From Polystyrenella longa (GTDB lineage: Bacteria > Planctomycetota > Planctomycetia > Planctomycetales > Planctomycetaceae): a DNA stretch of 64,000 nt. The position numbers were made by a program, and so were the translations under genes. The stretch covers positions 5,169,001-5,233,000 of the forward strand of contig NZ_CP036281.1 in the NCBI RefSeq assembly GCF_007750395.1, read 5' to 3'. This document shows positions 1-8,026 of this stretch, one piece after another; position 1 is the first letter of the stretch; every line of letters starts with the position of its first letter. The notes under the pieces are model-generated. The model made no database searches. It had not been told where the DNA came from and saw nothing but the letters and a program-made list of their open reading frames with translations.

Positions 1-384
1 TCGTTGCTGGGCTTCATTCCATCCCAACTTGCTCGCAATTTTCGTGGAGATCAGGGCAACTCGTTGTGAGTGCAAGTAGATGTAAGGATCGTAAGAGCGA
101 AGTGCCGATAAGAGGACACTAAGCAAAGATTTCGATACCTGATTTTCCTGATTACCCTCAGAAGGCTTATTATCATCCCCGATCCCTAATCTACGTCTTT
201 CTTTCTGCTCACTATTTTCGCCGCTAAGTGAGGCGAGGTGAAACAGAGTCACCAGTTCAGAAGAAGTCCCCGATCGACGGACCGCCACATTCGCGTTTGT
301 GCGGTCGATCGCAATTTCCGGCGAGACCATTTGATTAGAATCGGCGGAAGCAACAGATGACGTTTGAGTTTCTTGACTGGTCAT
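1..384 (-). CDS. HD-domain (HD-GYP-like) protein, N-terminal part, runs off the window
   Basis: An open frame of 128 codons starts at the ATG at 384 and continues past the window edge. The first ~85 residues are polar and low in recognisable structure. From about residue 93 the sequence reads ALRSYDPYIYLHSQRVALIS and continues as an amphipathic helix ending KLGW. That matches the opening of an HD-GYP domain, where the His of the LHSQRVA stretch is the first metal ligand. HD-GYP enzymes hydrolyse cyclic-di-GMP; the rest of the active site lies outside the window, so the enzymatic call is inference. No strong Shine-Dalgarno sequence is seen. A 6-bp hairpin with a GAAA loop (404-419) lies in the leader. 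The gene follows the sigma-54 activator on the same strand with a 327-bp gap, so it is probably transcribed separately. Confidence 0.7.
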   Translation of the reverse strand, partial: MTSQETQTSSVASADSNQMVSPEIAIDRTNANVAVRRSGTSSELVTLFHLASLSGENSEQKERRRLGIGDDNKPSEGNQENQVSKSLLSVLLSALRSYDPYIYLHSQRVALISTKIASKLGWNEAQQR

Positions 385-711
385 TGAGGGGAATGTCCTG
401 GCAGCAAGTGAAAACTTGCAGCACTTTCCTGGGAGAGATTAATTAACCGAATTGATTCCCCTGACCCAGAGGTCAACTGAGGTTTCAGTGGAATCGCTGC
501 GAGCATTAGCTATGGAAAGCTAGCTCGCCGCTCGAGTGAGTCAATGTCTCCCACTTCGGTCGGAACAATCTCCCGAGTAAGCATAGATCGGTCACAACGA
601 TTATGACGATCAGATAGCATCCCGGCTACTGCGCATGACTTCTGACCATTGAGCAGAAAGGCCGGAAACGAGTCATTCCCCTCTTTTCTGTGGCCAACCG
701 CCCCACATCGA
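385..711. other. Intergenic region between sigma-54 activator and HD-domain gene
   Basis: This 327-bp stretch has no convincing gene. It holds one small perfect hairpin (404-419, loop GAAA) in the presumed leader of the HD-domain gene. It should carry that gene's promoter, but I do not see a clear one. No clear terminator for the upstream gene is visible. Confidence 0.5.
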
Positions 712-3700
712 TCAGGATTCGTATTTCTTCAACCGACTGTAGAAAGTGCTGCGAGGCATACCGAGTAGGCGAGCCGCCTGCGCTTTATTTCCACCCGTTT
801 GAGCGAGGGCATTCTGAAGCATTTCACGTTCATTCTCATCAGCCATTTCTCGGGCCTGAGGCCACGAGGACCCGCTGGACTGATCCGCAGAGTCGTTTAC
901 AGAAGAGTATTCCAGCTTTCTTGGTGTCGTCCGCATCACATCAATCACATCTCGTGGAGTCTGCACCTGAAGCATACGAGGCAGATCCTTCAGCTGGATT
1001 TTATCGGAATCCGCCATGACCACCGCCCGTTCGACCACGTTCTCCAGTTCACGAATGTTGCCCGGCCACGGATAATTGACCAATTGACCTAACGCCGCTT
1101 CGTCAAAGCCGGTCACTTCCTTGCCTGTTTTGGATCGAGATTTTTCCAGGAAGTGCAGAGCCAACTCGTAAATATCTTCCATCCGTTCCCGCAACGGAGG
1201 AAGCGCAATGCTGATGACATTCAGACGGTAATAGAGGTCCTCGCGGAATTTACCTTCTTCGATCAGTTTTTCAAGGTTTTGATGCGTTGCCGTTACCAGA
1301 CGGACATCAACCTCCACGGTACGTGCTCCGCCAACAGGCTCGAATTTTCGCTCCTGAAGAACACGTAACAATTTAATTTGCACCTCGAGTGAAATATCAC
1401 CTATCTCGTCGAGGAACAATGTCCCCCCATGGGCCGCTTCAAATCGACCAATCTTGTCTTTATGAGCCCCAGTGAAGGCCCCTTTAACATGCCCAAAGAG
1501 TTCGCTCTCCAATAGACCGGCAGACAAGGCGGCACAATGCACACTCACCATCGGTTTTTCGCGACGAGAACTGTTGTCATGAATGACGCGGGCCAGTAGT
1601 TCTTTACCAGTTCCACTTTCCCCCAGGACCAGTACCGACGAATTACTGTCGGCCACTTTCTTAACGGTTTGAAGTACCTGTATCGTAGCAGGGCTATTCC
1701 CGATAATGGAATCTCGCTGTAACGAACTCTCTACCGGTTGCGCTTCCAATGCGGCGATTTTGTGGTCTTCTCGATTAATCGCCAGTTCCGCCTGCATCAT
1801 TGCGATTTGGCGTTCCTGGGAAGAGATCTTCTCTACCTTTAACTTCAGGTCGTCATTCAATCGGCTCAGGTCCTGATGCAGTTTAGCTCCATGGAGTGCG
1901 ATGTTTGAAATCTGCGCCAGGGCTTCAATAAATGTCAGGTCTTCGGCGGTAAACGCACCCGTGTTTTTCTTGTTTCCTAACGCGACAATCGCCTTACCGT
2001 CCCGTCCCAGATCGACCATATGAATCAGGTGTGCATTCAGTTCGCGTAACAGGTTCTGCACCGGCGTCATCTCGCTTCGAGTTCCCGCCATGATACGCTG
2101 GGCACTTCCTTCGCGTTCGAGAGACTCTTCCAGATCTTTATCCAGTGCAAATTGCAGAGCCCTTAACTCGGTGCCTTCTGAACCAATTAATTTGAAAGGG
2201 CTACCTGTATTGTTTCGCAGGTAGAGCGAAGCATCTTTGACGTTAAGTACCTCAACGATTGAGCCTAACATCAATTCCGTCACCGAATGCGGATCGACAA
2301 CACGGTCCATCATCCGGTTCATGCGACGAAGTGCTTTATCAAGCTGATACTTCTCTCGGAAGAATCGTCGGTCGATGATCCGTTGAACACGATCTCGTAG
2401 CAATAACGAAGCGACAATTGGGACTAGCAGGACAGTGGTAAAAGCAAACATCTGATCGGTGCGAATCGAGATACCGAGCAGTTGAATAATCTGTCCCATC
2501 ATCGCGACTAACAATCCAAAACCGACCGTCAGTAGAAAACTCATCAGGTAATAGAGTGCGCTACGGTTGATGACTTCATTAATGACTTTAAGTTTGTACC
2601 GCACAATACTGAGCGAATACGCCACCATGAAGAAGATGCTCGCCACAAAACTGAGTGTTCTAGCCCATCCGTGCGCGAATTTTTCACGATCAAATGTCGC
2701 CAACCACAACGCAATGGCCAGCATGACGGTCGAACAAAGACAGACCATCAGAATGACGCGTACCTGATGTTTCTCAAGAGGGTTTCGCGTGGTCAGAAAG
2801 CTAACAGTGAGCGCGGCCAGAATTCCCAGGAAGTAAAGTGTCGAAATTCCGATGTAGGTATAGATTGTTGTCCGTACCATTCCAAGCACATCAACAACAC
2901 TGACCGCAGTGACAATCTCTTCCGGTTGATAATGAATCCAGAAGCCATATCCCCAAAGCGAAAGCAAAACGGCGGCTGAAACAATGGGAACCGTATAGAT
3001 ACATCCCATCACCAGGACAGGCAATCGACGAATAATCCGTTTGGGATGGGGGTATACCAGGAAAAAATGCAATGCGACTGCGGGCAGTAATGCGGCGCAG
3101 ACAACGAAGGGGACCAGTAGCCAGAGTCGTGTAAATAGTATCCACCAATAAAATGTCCCTACTGACGCCCCCAGCATGCAGATCATCATCGCGTAAAAAA
3201 GATGTGCCGAGCGATCGAACGGTCGATACCAGGAGGCCAAAGCGGCGATGGCAAAGATACCTATCTGAACGAAAATCCATGAAAGCATCGTGAGAAGTTC
3301 GCCGAACGGAACCGAAAGTAACTGGACTTGGCTTTTGAGAATGGTTTTGCGATCCTGATCACGAAAAATCTCAATCTCGACCGTCCGTCGATTAGAGCTA
3401 TCTGCCGCATTCGTTTCTGATTCGAGTGCCGCAGGATAGTGAGACCGTTTTTTCTGCGAGGGAGCTGCATGATATAGTTTTGACATGACATCAGCGTAGT
3501 CATAGAAATTTCGAATACGGTTCCCGTCTACATTCTGTAGCCAGTCTCCCTCTTCCGGTTTGGCACCCCACTTAAGAGAGTTACGTTCCGGAACAGCGTC
3601 ATCCGATTCAAACTGGATGTCCCGAATCTGAATTCCTTCCTGATGAGCGTCATCCAGAAGAAGAAACCGTAGACGCAGATCGGGAGACGTCGCGATATAA

Positions 3701-3795
3701 CCGAGTGCAACGACCACGTACAATAAAACAGCGCCACCAGCGAGAGACATTAATACACGTCTCGTTGAAGACTGATTTGAATCTTGTGGGGACAT
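712..3795 (-). CDS. Membrane-anchored sigma-54-dependent transcriptional activator (PDZ-like, multi-TM, GAF, AAA+, Fis HTH)
   Basis: This 1027-residue protein is a bacterial enhancer-binding protein with an unusual N-terminal half. A first membrane segment (about 13-34) is followed by a soluble stretch (about 40-165) with a PDZ-like run ([18 protein letters not shown]). About nine further hydrophobic segments reach residue ~470. A GAF-like domain follows (about 490-650), then a short coiled coil. The AAA+ domain has Walker A GESGTGKE near 724 and the sigma-54 contact loop GAFTGA near 771. It ends in a Fis-type helix-turn-helix ([18 protein letters not shown], about 995-1015). AAA+ proteins with GAFTGA remodel sigma-54 RNA polymerase. 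The membrane and PDZ parts suggest it senses an envelope or membrane signal directly (inference). No receiver domain or kinase partner is adjacent. The intergenic region upstream has matching candidate targets: repeats at 3865-3992 and a sigma-54 promoter at 4052-4068. Confidence 0.9.
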   Translation of the reverse strand: MSPQDSNQSSTRRVLMSLAGGAVLLYVVVALGYIATSPDLRLRFLLLDDAHQEGIQIRDIQFESDDAVPERNSLKWGAKPEEGDWLQNVDGNRIRNFYDYADVMSKLYHAAPSQKKRSHYPAALESETNAADSSNRRTVEIEIFRDQDRKTILKSQVQLLSVPFGELLTMLSWIFVQIGIFAIAALASWYRPFDRSAHLFYAMMICMLGASVGTFYWWILFTRLWLLVPFVVCAALLPAVALHFFLVYPHPKRIIRRLPVLVMGCIYTVPIVSAAVLLSLWGYGFWIHYQPEEIVTAVSVVDVLGMVRTTIYTYIGISTLYFLGILAALTVSFLTTRNPLEKHQVRVILMVCLCSTVMLAIALWLATFDREKFAHGWARTLSFVASIFFMVAYSLSIVRYKLKVINEVINRSALYYLMSFLLTVGFGLLVAMMGQIIQLLGISIRTDQMFAFTTVLLVPIVASLLLRDRVQRIIDRRFFREKYQLDKALRRMNRMMDRVVDPHSVTELMLGSIVEVLNVKDASLYLRNNTGSPFKLIGSEGTELRALQFALDKDLEESLEREGSAQRIMAGTRSEMTPVQNLLRELNAHLIHMVDLGRDGKAIVALGNKKNTGAFTAEDLTFIEALAQISNIALHGAKLHQDLSRLNDDLKLKVEKISSQERQIAMMQAELAINREDHKIAALEAQPVESSLQRDSIIGNSPATIQVLQTVKKVADSNSSVLVLGESGTGKELLARVIHDNSSRREKPMVSVHCAALSAGLLESELFGHVKGAFTGAHKDKIGRFEAAHGGTLFLDEIGDISLEVQIKLLRVLQERKFEPVGGARTVEVDVRLVTATHQNLEKLIEEGKFREDLYYRLNVISIALPPLRERMEDIYELALHFLEKSRSKTGKEVTGFDEAALGQLVNYPWPGNIRELENVVERAVVMADSDKIQLKDLPRMLQVQTPRDVIDVMRTTPRKLEYSSVNDSADQSSGSSWPQAREMADENEREMLQNALAQTGGNKAQAARLLGMPRSTFYSRLKKYES

Positions 3796-3864
3796 AAATT
3801 CCCTGCTGAAAGTCTAGGTAACATGCACACAAAGGGCAGATCGCCATGTTGTTTAGGAATCAAA

Positions 3865-3992
3865 TAGCGCCGATAGTGTCGAACTTCGAGACTGATTTTA
3901 TACATCAGCGCGCTGACTTTTCAACTTCTGGGCGCCGCTTAGCGCCGAAGATAGCGCCGAAACAGCTAAAAAGGGGTTTAATTTCGGCGCCC
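3865..3992. promoter_or_regulatory. Cluster of repeated sites, possible upstream activating sequences
   Basis: TAGCGCCGA occurs exactly at 3865-3873, 3940-3948 and 3952-3960. A related GGGCGCCG at 3930-3937 is mirrored perfectly by CGGCGCCC at 3985-3992. A perfect 12-bp palindrome, TCAGCGCGCTGA, lies at 3905-3916. The cluster sits about 90-215 bp upstream of the start expected from the sigma-54 promoter at 4052-4068. That is the usual distance for sites bound by enhancer-binding proteins. The nearest copy is 70 bp from the start codon of the sigma-54 activator, so autoregulation is possible. Binding by that protein is inference. Confidence 0.55.
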
Positions 3993-4051
3993 AATCAGTC
4001 GACGAGCCTAATTCACGTCTTTTATCAACAAAAACAATGTTTTATTAAAGT

Positions 4052-4068
4052 CTGGCATGGCACCTGCA
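4052..4068 (+). promoter_or_regulatory. Candidate sigma-54 (-24/-12) promoter
   Basis: The sequence CTGGCATGGCACCTGCA matches the sigma-54 consensus YTGGCACGRNNNTTGCW at all defined positions but two. The invariant GG and GC are exactly ten bases apart. The expected start is near 4079, immediately before a perfect 7-bp hairpin. It points away from the neighbouring sigma-54 activator gene and toward the hairpin-rich stretch and the gene at 4415. Confidence 0.6.
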
Positions 4069-4078
4069 TATTAAGAAA

Positions 4079-4292
4079 CCGTTCTGAGACACAATCAGAA
4101 CAACTAAACTCGAATAAAACTGCCCTAGTGCAGTCAGGATACCCAGCCTAACTCTCAAGAGGTATTATCTAACTAACTTATCATTCGGACTCCTGCTGAA
4201 TTGCAGCCTGACCCATTTGCTGCACAGTTCCCCAACGCTTCACAGCCTATTCCGAATCTAAGTTAGTGGTACCTCTTGAGAGTTATTTTATG
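4079..4292 (+). ncRNA. Candidate sigma-54-dependent small RNA
   Basis: This stretch begins at the start predicted from the sigma-54 promoter. It folds into successive elements: GTTCTGA/TCAGAAC (4081-4101, 7 bp), ACTGC/GCAGT (4119-4134), and a long inverted repeat (4150-4284) followed by TTATTTTA, which could serve as a terminator. Reading frames across it look like no known protein. The arrangement resembles known sigma-54 small-RNA systems such as LuxO-Qrr, but no sequence similarity is claimed. It could instead be a long leader of the gene at 4415. Confidence 0.4.
4150..4284. repeat. 135-bp element bounded by long imperfect inverted repeats
   Basis: The outer 15 bases are a perfect inverted repeat: AACTCTCAAGAGGTA at 4150-4164 and TACCTCTTGAGAGTT at 4270-4284. 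The arms continue inward to about 4189 and 4251 with a few gaps (CTAACTTA/TAAGTTAG, TTCGGA/TCCGAA). The interior of about 60 bases is unpaired. It could be the terminal hairpin of a small RNA or a MITE-like element. I see no second copy in this window and no clear target-site duplication. Confidence 0.6.
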
Positions 4293-4414
4293 CGCTGAGC
4301 GTACCTCCAGCTCCATACACGGGTCTTTCCCCAATACCGCTCTGATGAATGAGTAGATACAATATTTGTCCTCGTATCTTGATTATGAAGACAAACACGT
4401 AGCTACAGGTGATC

Positions 4415-4846
4415 ATGTCCAGGCATTTATCAATCTGCGGAAGCTTGAAGCAGGCGGTCGACCTTTCTGCTGGCGAATTGGATCGACTCCCGGAAGAGGG
4501 ACAAATCCGCGATCTAAACCGACTCTTTCCCAAACGCAATGGGGATGGTATTCGTCTTTCTCTGTTACTGGAGCGTTTCCCACCGTCGGACGACGTGACC
4601 CATCTCACACTTCACGCAAGGCACGACGGATTTTCCGCCAGCCTGCCGTTGAACCTGGTCCGCGAAGTCGGTGTCATTCAATATCAACAGGACGGCCAGC
4701 CGCTCTCAGAAGAACAGGGCGGTCCATTTCGTTTTTTGATCGAACAAGCCGCTCCCTGCAAGACGGATGAACTGGACGCCTGCGCCAACGTAAAGTACCT
4801 CGATGAAATCGAGTACAGTGTCGGTAAAGGAAAAGACACGCGTTAA
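4415..4846 (+). CDS. Small molybdopterin-binding-domain-like protein
   Basis: This is a protein of 143 residues, or 145 if the GTG at 4409 is used. The C-terminal half resembles the end of the sulfite oxidase/YedY molybdopterin-binding fold. It has a beta-rich stretch (THLTLHARHDGFSASLPL), then LSEEQGGPFRFLIE, then a closing ACANVKYLDEIEYS segment, which corresponds to the cANVKWv.rIe end of that family. The protein is much shorter than a full sulfite oxidase. It belongs to small stand-alone proteins of this type, whose cofactor binding is uncertain. The MOSC gene follows 57 bp downstream on the same strand, and MOSC proteins also handle molybdenum cofactor, so a joint role is plausible. The start is uncertain because no well-spaced ribosome binding site is seen. 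Confidence 0.6.
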   Translation: MSRHLSICGSLKQAVDLSAGELDRLPEEGQIRDLNRLFPKRNGDGIRLSLLLERFPPSDDVTHLTLHARHDGFSASLPLNLVREVGVIQYQQDGQPLSEEQGGPFRFLIEQAAPCKTDELDACANVKYLDEIEYSVGKGKDTR

Positions 4847-4903
4847 TACGAGGGAATTAAATGTCTCGCTCCCCTATCTACAGGCTAATTGAAGGCTGAA
4901 TTG

Positions 4904-5722
4904 ATGCCTCGACTACGTCGGATCGCTGTTTATCCCATCAAATCTCTCGATCCTGTATGGAAGGATCAAGTGCAGGTCCTTCCGTCAGGGGCTCTGGAAG
5001 ATGATCGCCGCTGGGCGATTGTGAATGAACAAGGCGAATTCGTGAATGGCAAACGCGAATCCAAAGTTCACCAACTGAGATTGACCCACTTTTCGCATGG
5101 GGAGGTCTCCCTTCAATCCGAAACAGGTCATCTGCAAGCAGATCTTGTTCGAGACAAAAACGAGGTCGAGAACTATCTGTCCCGATACTTTGGTTACCCA
5201 GTCACTTTAGAGGAAGATCCTGAAACAGGATTTCCGGACGATCTCGAACTGGGCGGCCCCACGTTATTAAGCAAATCGTCGGTGGAAGAAGTGTGTCGTT
5301 GGTACGATGGCCTTCCGTATGAAGAGACCTGGCGTCGGTTCCGAGCGAATCTGGAGATCGAAGACGCGCCCCCCTTCTGGGAAGATCAACTGTATTCGGC
5401 ATCCGGGACAGTACCATTTTCGATTGGCGATGTTGTTTTCGCAGGAGCCAATCCGTGTGCTCGATGTATCGTTCCTACGCGCGACCCTCAATCAGGAGTA
5501 CCGATCGCGGGGTTTACGAAAACTTTCATGACCCGCCGGGAACAATCCCTGCCAGACTGGGCGGCAAAGGAGAGATTCGACCACTATTACCGACTCGCTC
5601 TGAATACAATATTAACATCGGAATTATCACCGGACTCGATGAGAGACGGCACTTCAAGGGCCAGCTCCTCGAATCAAAAACAGGTGTTGCATGTCGGCGA
5701 CGAAGTGAAACCCGTTCAGTGA
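4904..5722 (+). CDS. MOSC domain protein (YcbX/mARC-like)
   Basis: The 272-residue protein starts at the ATG at 4904, preceded by GAAGG eight bases upstream. An in-frame TTG at 4889 is less likely. The N-terminus (MPRLRRIAVYPIKSLDP) is the MOSC_N beta barrel seen in YcbX and mARC proteins. The MOSC core includes FRANLEIE and the conserved ANPCARCIVPTRDPQSG, whose cysteine is the expected molybdenum ligand in this family. YcbX and mARC enzymes reduce N-hydroxylated compounds with molybdenum cofactor and an external electron donor. The substrate here cannot be read from sequence. Co-orientation with the small molybdopterin-domain gene suggests a two-gene unit. No reductase partner gene is next to it. 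Confidence 0.85.
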   Translation: MPRLRRIAVYPIKSLDPVWKDQVQVLPSGALEDDRRWAIVNEQGEFVNGKRESKVHQLRLTHFSHGEVSLQSETGHLQADLVRDKNEVENYLSRYFGYPVTLEEDPETGFPDDLELGGPTLLSKSSVEEVCRWYDGLPYEETWRRFRANLEIEDAPPFWEDQLYSASGTVPFSIGDVVFAGANPCARCIVPTRDPQSGVPIAGFTKTFMTRREQSLPDWAAKERFDHYYRLALNTILTSELSPDSMRDGTSRASSSNQKQVLHVGDEVKPVQ

Positions 5723-5937
5723 AGAGTACGCTGGTTTCGTTCGAATGCTGCCTCGGAAAAATCCATACCTCATCCTTATTTGTCATAATCGGAGGCCGTC
5801 CGTTCACACCTGTGCGCTGACGAGCTTGGTCGCCTATTTACCCGACCGTATCAATAGACAGATTCCCTACAGCCGGCCCCCTCAATACGGCTTTCTTTTC
5901 AGTTTAGCGCCACTCCAACTTGATTCCGGTGTAGAGT

Positions 5938-5967
5938 TTGACATCTAACTAAACTCTATTCTCTAAC
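5938..5967 (+). promoter_or_regulatory. Candidate sigma-70 promoter of csrA
   Basis: A perfect TTGACA (5938-5943) is followed after 18 bases by TCTAAC (5962-5967, four of six matches to TATAAT). This would start transcription near 5974, leaving a very short leader before the csrA start at 5989. TCTAACT also occurs twice, 18 bp apart (5944 and 5962). Confidence 0.4.
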
Positions 5968-5988
5968 TGCAAGTGCAAGGACCGGCCA

Positions 5989-6189
5989 ATGCTTGTTCTC
6001 AGCCGTAAAAAGGACGAAAAAATCATCATCGGTGATAAGATCACCTTAATGGTGATTGATATTCGTGGTGACAAAGTCCGATTAGGTATTGATGCTCCCA
6101 AAGACGTCACCGTCCATCGGGAAGAAGTCTACGAAGCGATTCAGCGCGAAACTGACGCTCCACATGATGCTGTAGAACCGACGAACTGA
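5989..6189 (+). CDS. csrA: Carbon storage regulator CsrA
   Basis: This 66-residue protein opens with MLVLSRKKDEKIIIGD, the diagnostic first strand of CsrA. It continues with ITLMVIDIRGDKVRLGIDAP and VHREEVYEAI. The length is typical. CsrA dimers bind GGA motifs in mRNA leaders and alter translation or stability. The RNA-binding arginines of the first strand (SRKK) and of the VHREE segment are present. A good Shine-Dalgarno (AAGGA near 5978) precedes it. CsrA is often next to flagellar genes and fliW in other bacteria; here it stands alone between a MOSC gene and module 1. Targets cannot be inferred. Confidence 0.95.
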   Translation: MLVLSRKKDEKIIIGDKITLMVIDIRGDKVRLGIDAPKDVTVHREEVYEAIQRETDAPHDAVEPTN

Positions 6190-6215
6190 CTGTTTCGTAA
6201 AGAGATGGAGCTGAA

Positions 6216-6253
6216 CAGGGCTGTAGCATGCCCTGCCGTGCAACAGGCACGGC
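6216..6253. terminator. Two tandem hairpins after csrA
   Basis: CAGGGC/GCCCTG (6216-6235, 8-base loop) is directly followed by GCCGTGC/GCACGGC (6235-6253, 5-base loop). They lie 27 bp beyond the csrA stop. There is no clear T-run, so they may be 3'-end stabilisers rather than a classical terminator. Confidence 0.4.
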
Positions 6254-6454
6254 TTCGGCACCAGTCAACTCAACGAATAAAGACGGCCTGCGTTTTGACG
6301 TAGCGGCTCTCCACTCAAGACCCTCGGCTTGTAATGGCGCGATGTATTCATATCGTCAATCAAGCGGATGATCTGGAAGCCATGCGTGCGGACTCCTACT
6401 TTTCTACGACCGGCATTACTGCGTACTCCGCGGTGATGACCAAGGTTTTCGTAC

Positions 6455-7936
6455 TCAGGAAAATAGTCCGTTAACCAAGTTGCCTTCAACGTCGGTGAGT
6501 CGAAAATCACGTCCCTGGAACCGATAGGTCAGGCGTTCGTGATCGATGCCTAACAGATTTAAGATGGTTGCATTCAAATCATGAATGTGAACCGGGTTCT
6601 CGACGACGTTGTAACTGAAATCGTCTGTTTCGCCGTACGTAATTCCACTCTTTACTCCGGCGCCTGCCATCCACATGCTGTAACAGCGTGGATGATGGTC
6701 GCGTCCGTAGTTAGTTTCGGAAAGTGCGCCTTGCGAGTAGACGGTTCGCCCGAATTCGCCCCCCCAGACGACCAGCGTATCATCCAGCATGCCTCGTTGC
6801 TTGAGGTCGTTAATTAACGCTGCGCAAGGTTGGTCGATATCGCCGCACTGCAGGCGGATGTCCCGCGGCAAGCTGCCGTGTTGATCCCACCCGCGAATGA
6901 AAACCTGCGTGAATCTCACATTTCGCTCCGCCATTCTTCGTGCAAGCAGACAGTTGTAGGCGAAGGTTCCTGGTTTATGCACGTCCGGTCCGTACATATC
7001 AAGAATATGTGCTGGTTCATCTTTGATGTCGACCAGCTCCGGAACAGAGCTTTGCATGCGGAACGCCATCTCGTACTGAGAGATACGAGCATTGATTTCC
7101 GGATCGCCGACTTCCTGGAACTTCTTCTCGTTTAAAGCGGCGAGAGAATCGAGCATACGGCGACGAGTCTGACTATTCACCCCTTGGGGATTAGACAGAT
7201 ACAGAACAGGGTCGCCAGTGGAACGAAGAGAGACCCCTTGGTGTTTGGAAGGCAGAAAACCGGCTCCCCACAAACGATTGTACAGCGCCTGAGCGTCTCG
7301 TTTAGCACTCCAGGTTGAATTGAGGACGACGAACTCTGGCAGATCCTGATTCATGCTCCCTAAACCGTAAGAGAGCCACGCTCCCATGCTGGGACGACCA
7401 GGTAGCTGAGAACCTGTTTGAATATAGGTAATCGCGGGGTCGTGGTTGATGGCTTCAGTATGAACAGTTTTCACCAGAGCCAAATCATCCACCACGGACG
7501 CAGTATGTGGTAAGAGTTCGCTGACCCAAGTGCCCGCGTTGCCATGTTGTTTAAATTTAAACATGGAGGGAGCAATGGGCAGACGCGACTGCCCGGAGGT
7601 CATGGTAGTGATTCGCTGACCCTGCCGGATGGAATCGGGCAGGTCTTTGTCGAACATTTTGTGCAGGTCAGGTTTGTAATCCCACATGTCCAACTGCGAC
7701 GGAGCCCCGGACATGAACAGGTAAATCACCCGCTTTGCCTTGGGAGCATGATGAAACCCGGGCATGACTCCCGTTAAACCCGATTGCGAAGAGCTCGATT
7801 GTGAAGAGGAGTCCGTCTCGGCGAAGAGTTCCGGGTTCAGCAGCGAGGCCAATGCGGCCGTTCCAATACCGGTAGCTGATCGACCGATGAATTGACGCCG
7901 CGTTTCGTTTAAAACGTGATCCTGGAATAATTCCAT
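6455..7936 (-). CDS. DUF1501 domain protein, Tat-exported (module 1)
   Basis: The protein is 493 residues from the ATG at 7936, which has AGGTA upstream; an in-frame start at 8017 adds 27 residues that look non-native. The N-terminus carries a twin-arginine signal ([20 protein letters not shown]). The body has DUF1501 hallmarks: [34 protein letters not shown], and [22 protein letters not shown]1501 is a sulfatase/alkaline-phosphatase-like fold common in Planctomycetota; its reaction is not established. It lies 90 bp downstream of the PSCyt gene on the same strand, with no terminator between, so the two are probably one operon. A Tat-exported DUF1501 with a Sec-exported cytochrome-like partner recurs in this window. 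Confidence 0.9.
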   Translation of the reverse strand: MELFQDHVLNETRRQFIGRSATGIGTAALASLLNPELFAETDSSSQSSSSQSGLTGVMPGFHHAPKAKRVIYLFMSGAPSQLDMWDYKPDLHKMFDKDLPDSIRQGQRITTMTSGQSRLPIAPSMFKFKQHGNAGTWVSELLPHTASVVDDLALVKTVHTEAINHDPAITYIQTGSQLPGRPSMGAWLSYGLGSMNQDLPEFVVLNSTWSAKRDAQALYNRLWGAGFLPSKHQGVSLRSTGDPVLYLSNPQGVNSQTRRRMLDSLAALNEKKFQEVGDPEINARISQYEMAFRMQSSVPELVDIKDEPAHILDMYGPDVHKPGTFAYNCLLARRMAERNVRFTQVFIRGWDQHGSLPRDIRLQCGDIDQPCAALINDLKQRGMLDDTLVVWGGEFGRTVYSQGALSETNYGRDHHPRCYSMWMAGAGVKSGITYGETDDFSYNVVENPVHIHDLNATILNLLGIDHERLTYRFQGRDFRLTDVEGNLVNGLFS

Positions 7937-8026
7937 GGTAAGTACCTGTGTTTCATGCCTGCGTTTCGCAAGAGATTGAATTGGAATTGCTGTATCTGAA
8001 CAACTCGGAAGGTGCAATACGGTTCG

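Larger units (their letters stand above)
3796..4408. other. Long intergenic region, rich in repeats and hairpins
   Basis: This 613-bp region holds no convincing protein gene. From left to right it contains three copies of TAGCGCCGA, a 12-bp palindrome, an inverted copy of the 9-mer core, a sigma-54 promoter match, two small perfect hairpins, and a 135-bp inverted-repeat structure followed by a T-rich tail. The parts are listed separately. Confidence 0.8.

Noticed and set aside
3846-4151. 101-residue plus-strand frame in the sigma-54 region
   Set aside because: No ribosome binding site or family resemblance. It crosses the repeat cluster and the promoter match.
6265-6510. Minus-strand frame of 81 residues at the end of module 1
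   Set aside because: It overlaps the 3' end of the DUF1501 gene and shows no recognisable motif.
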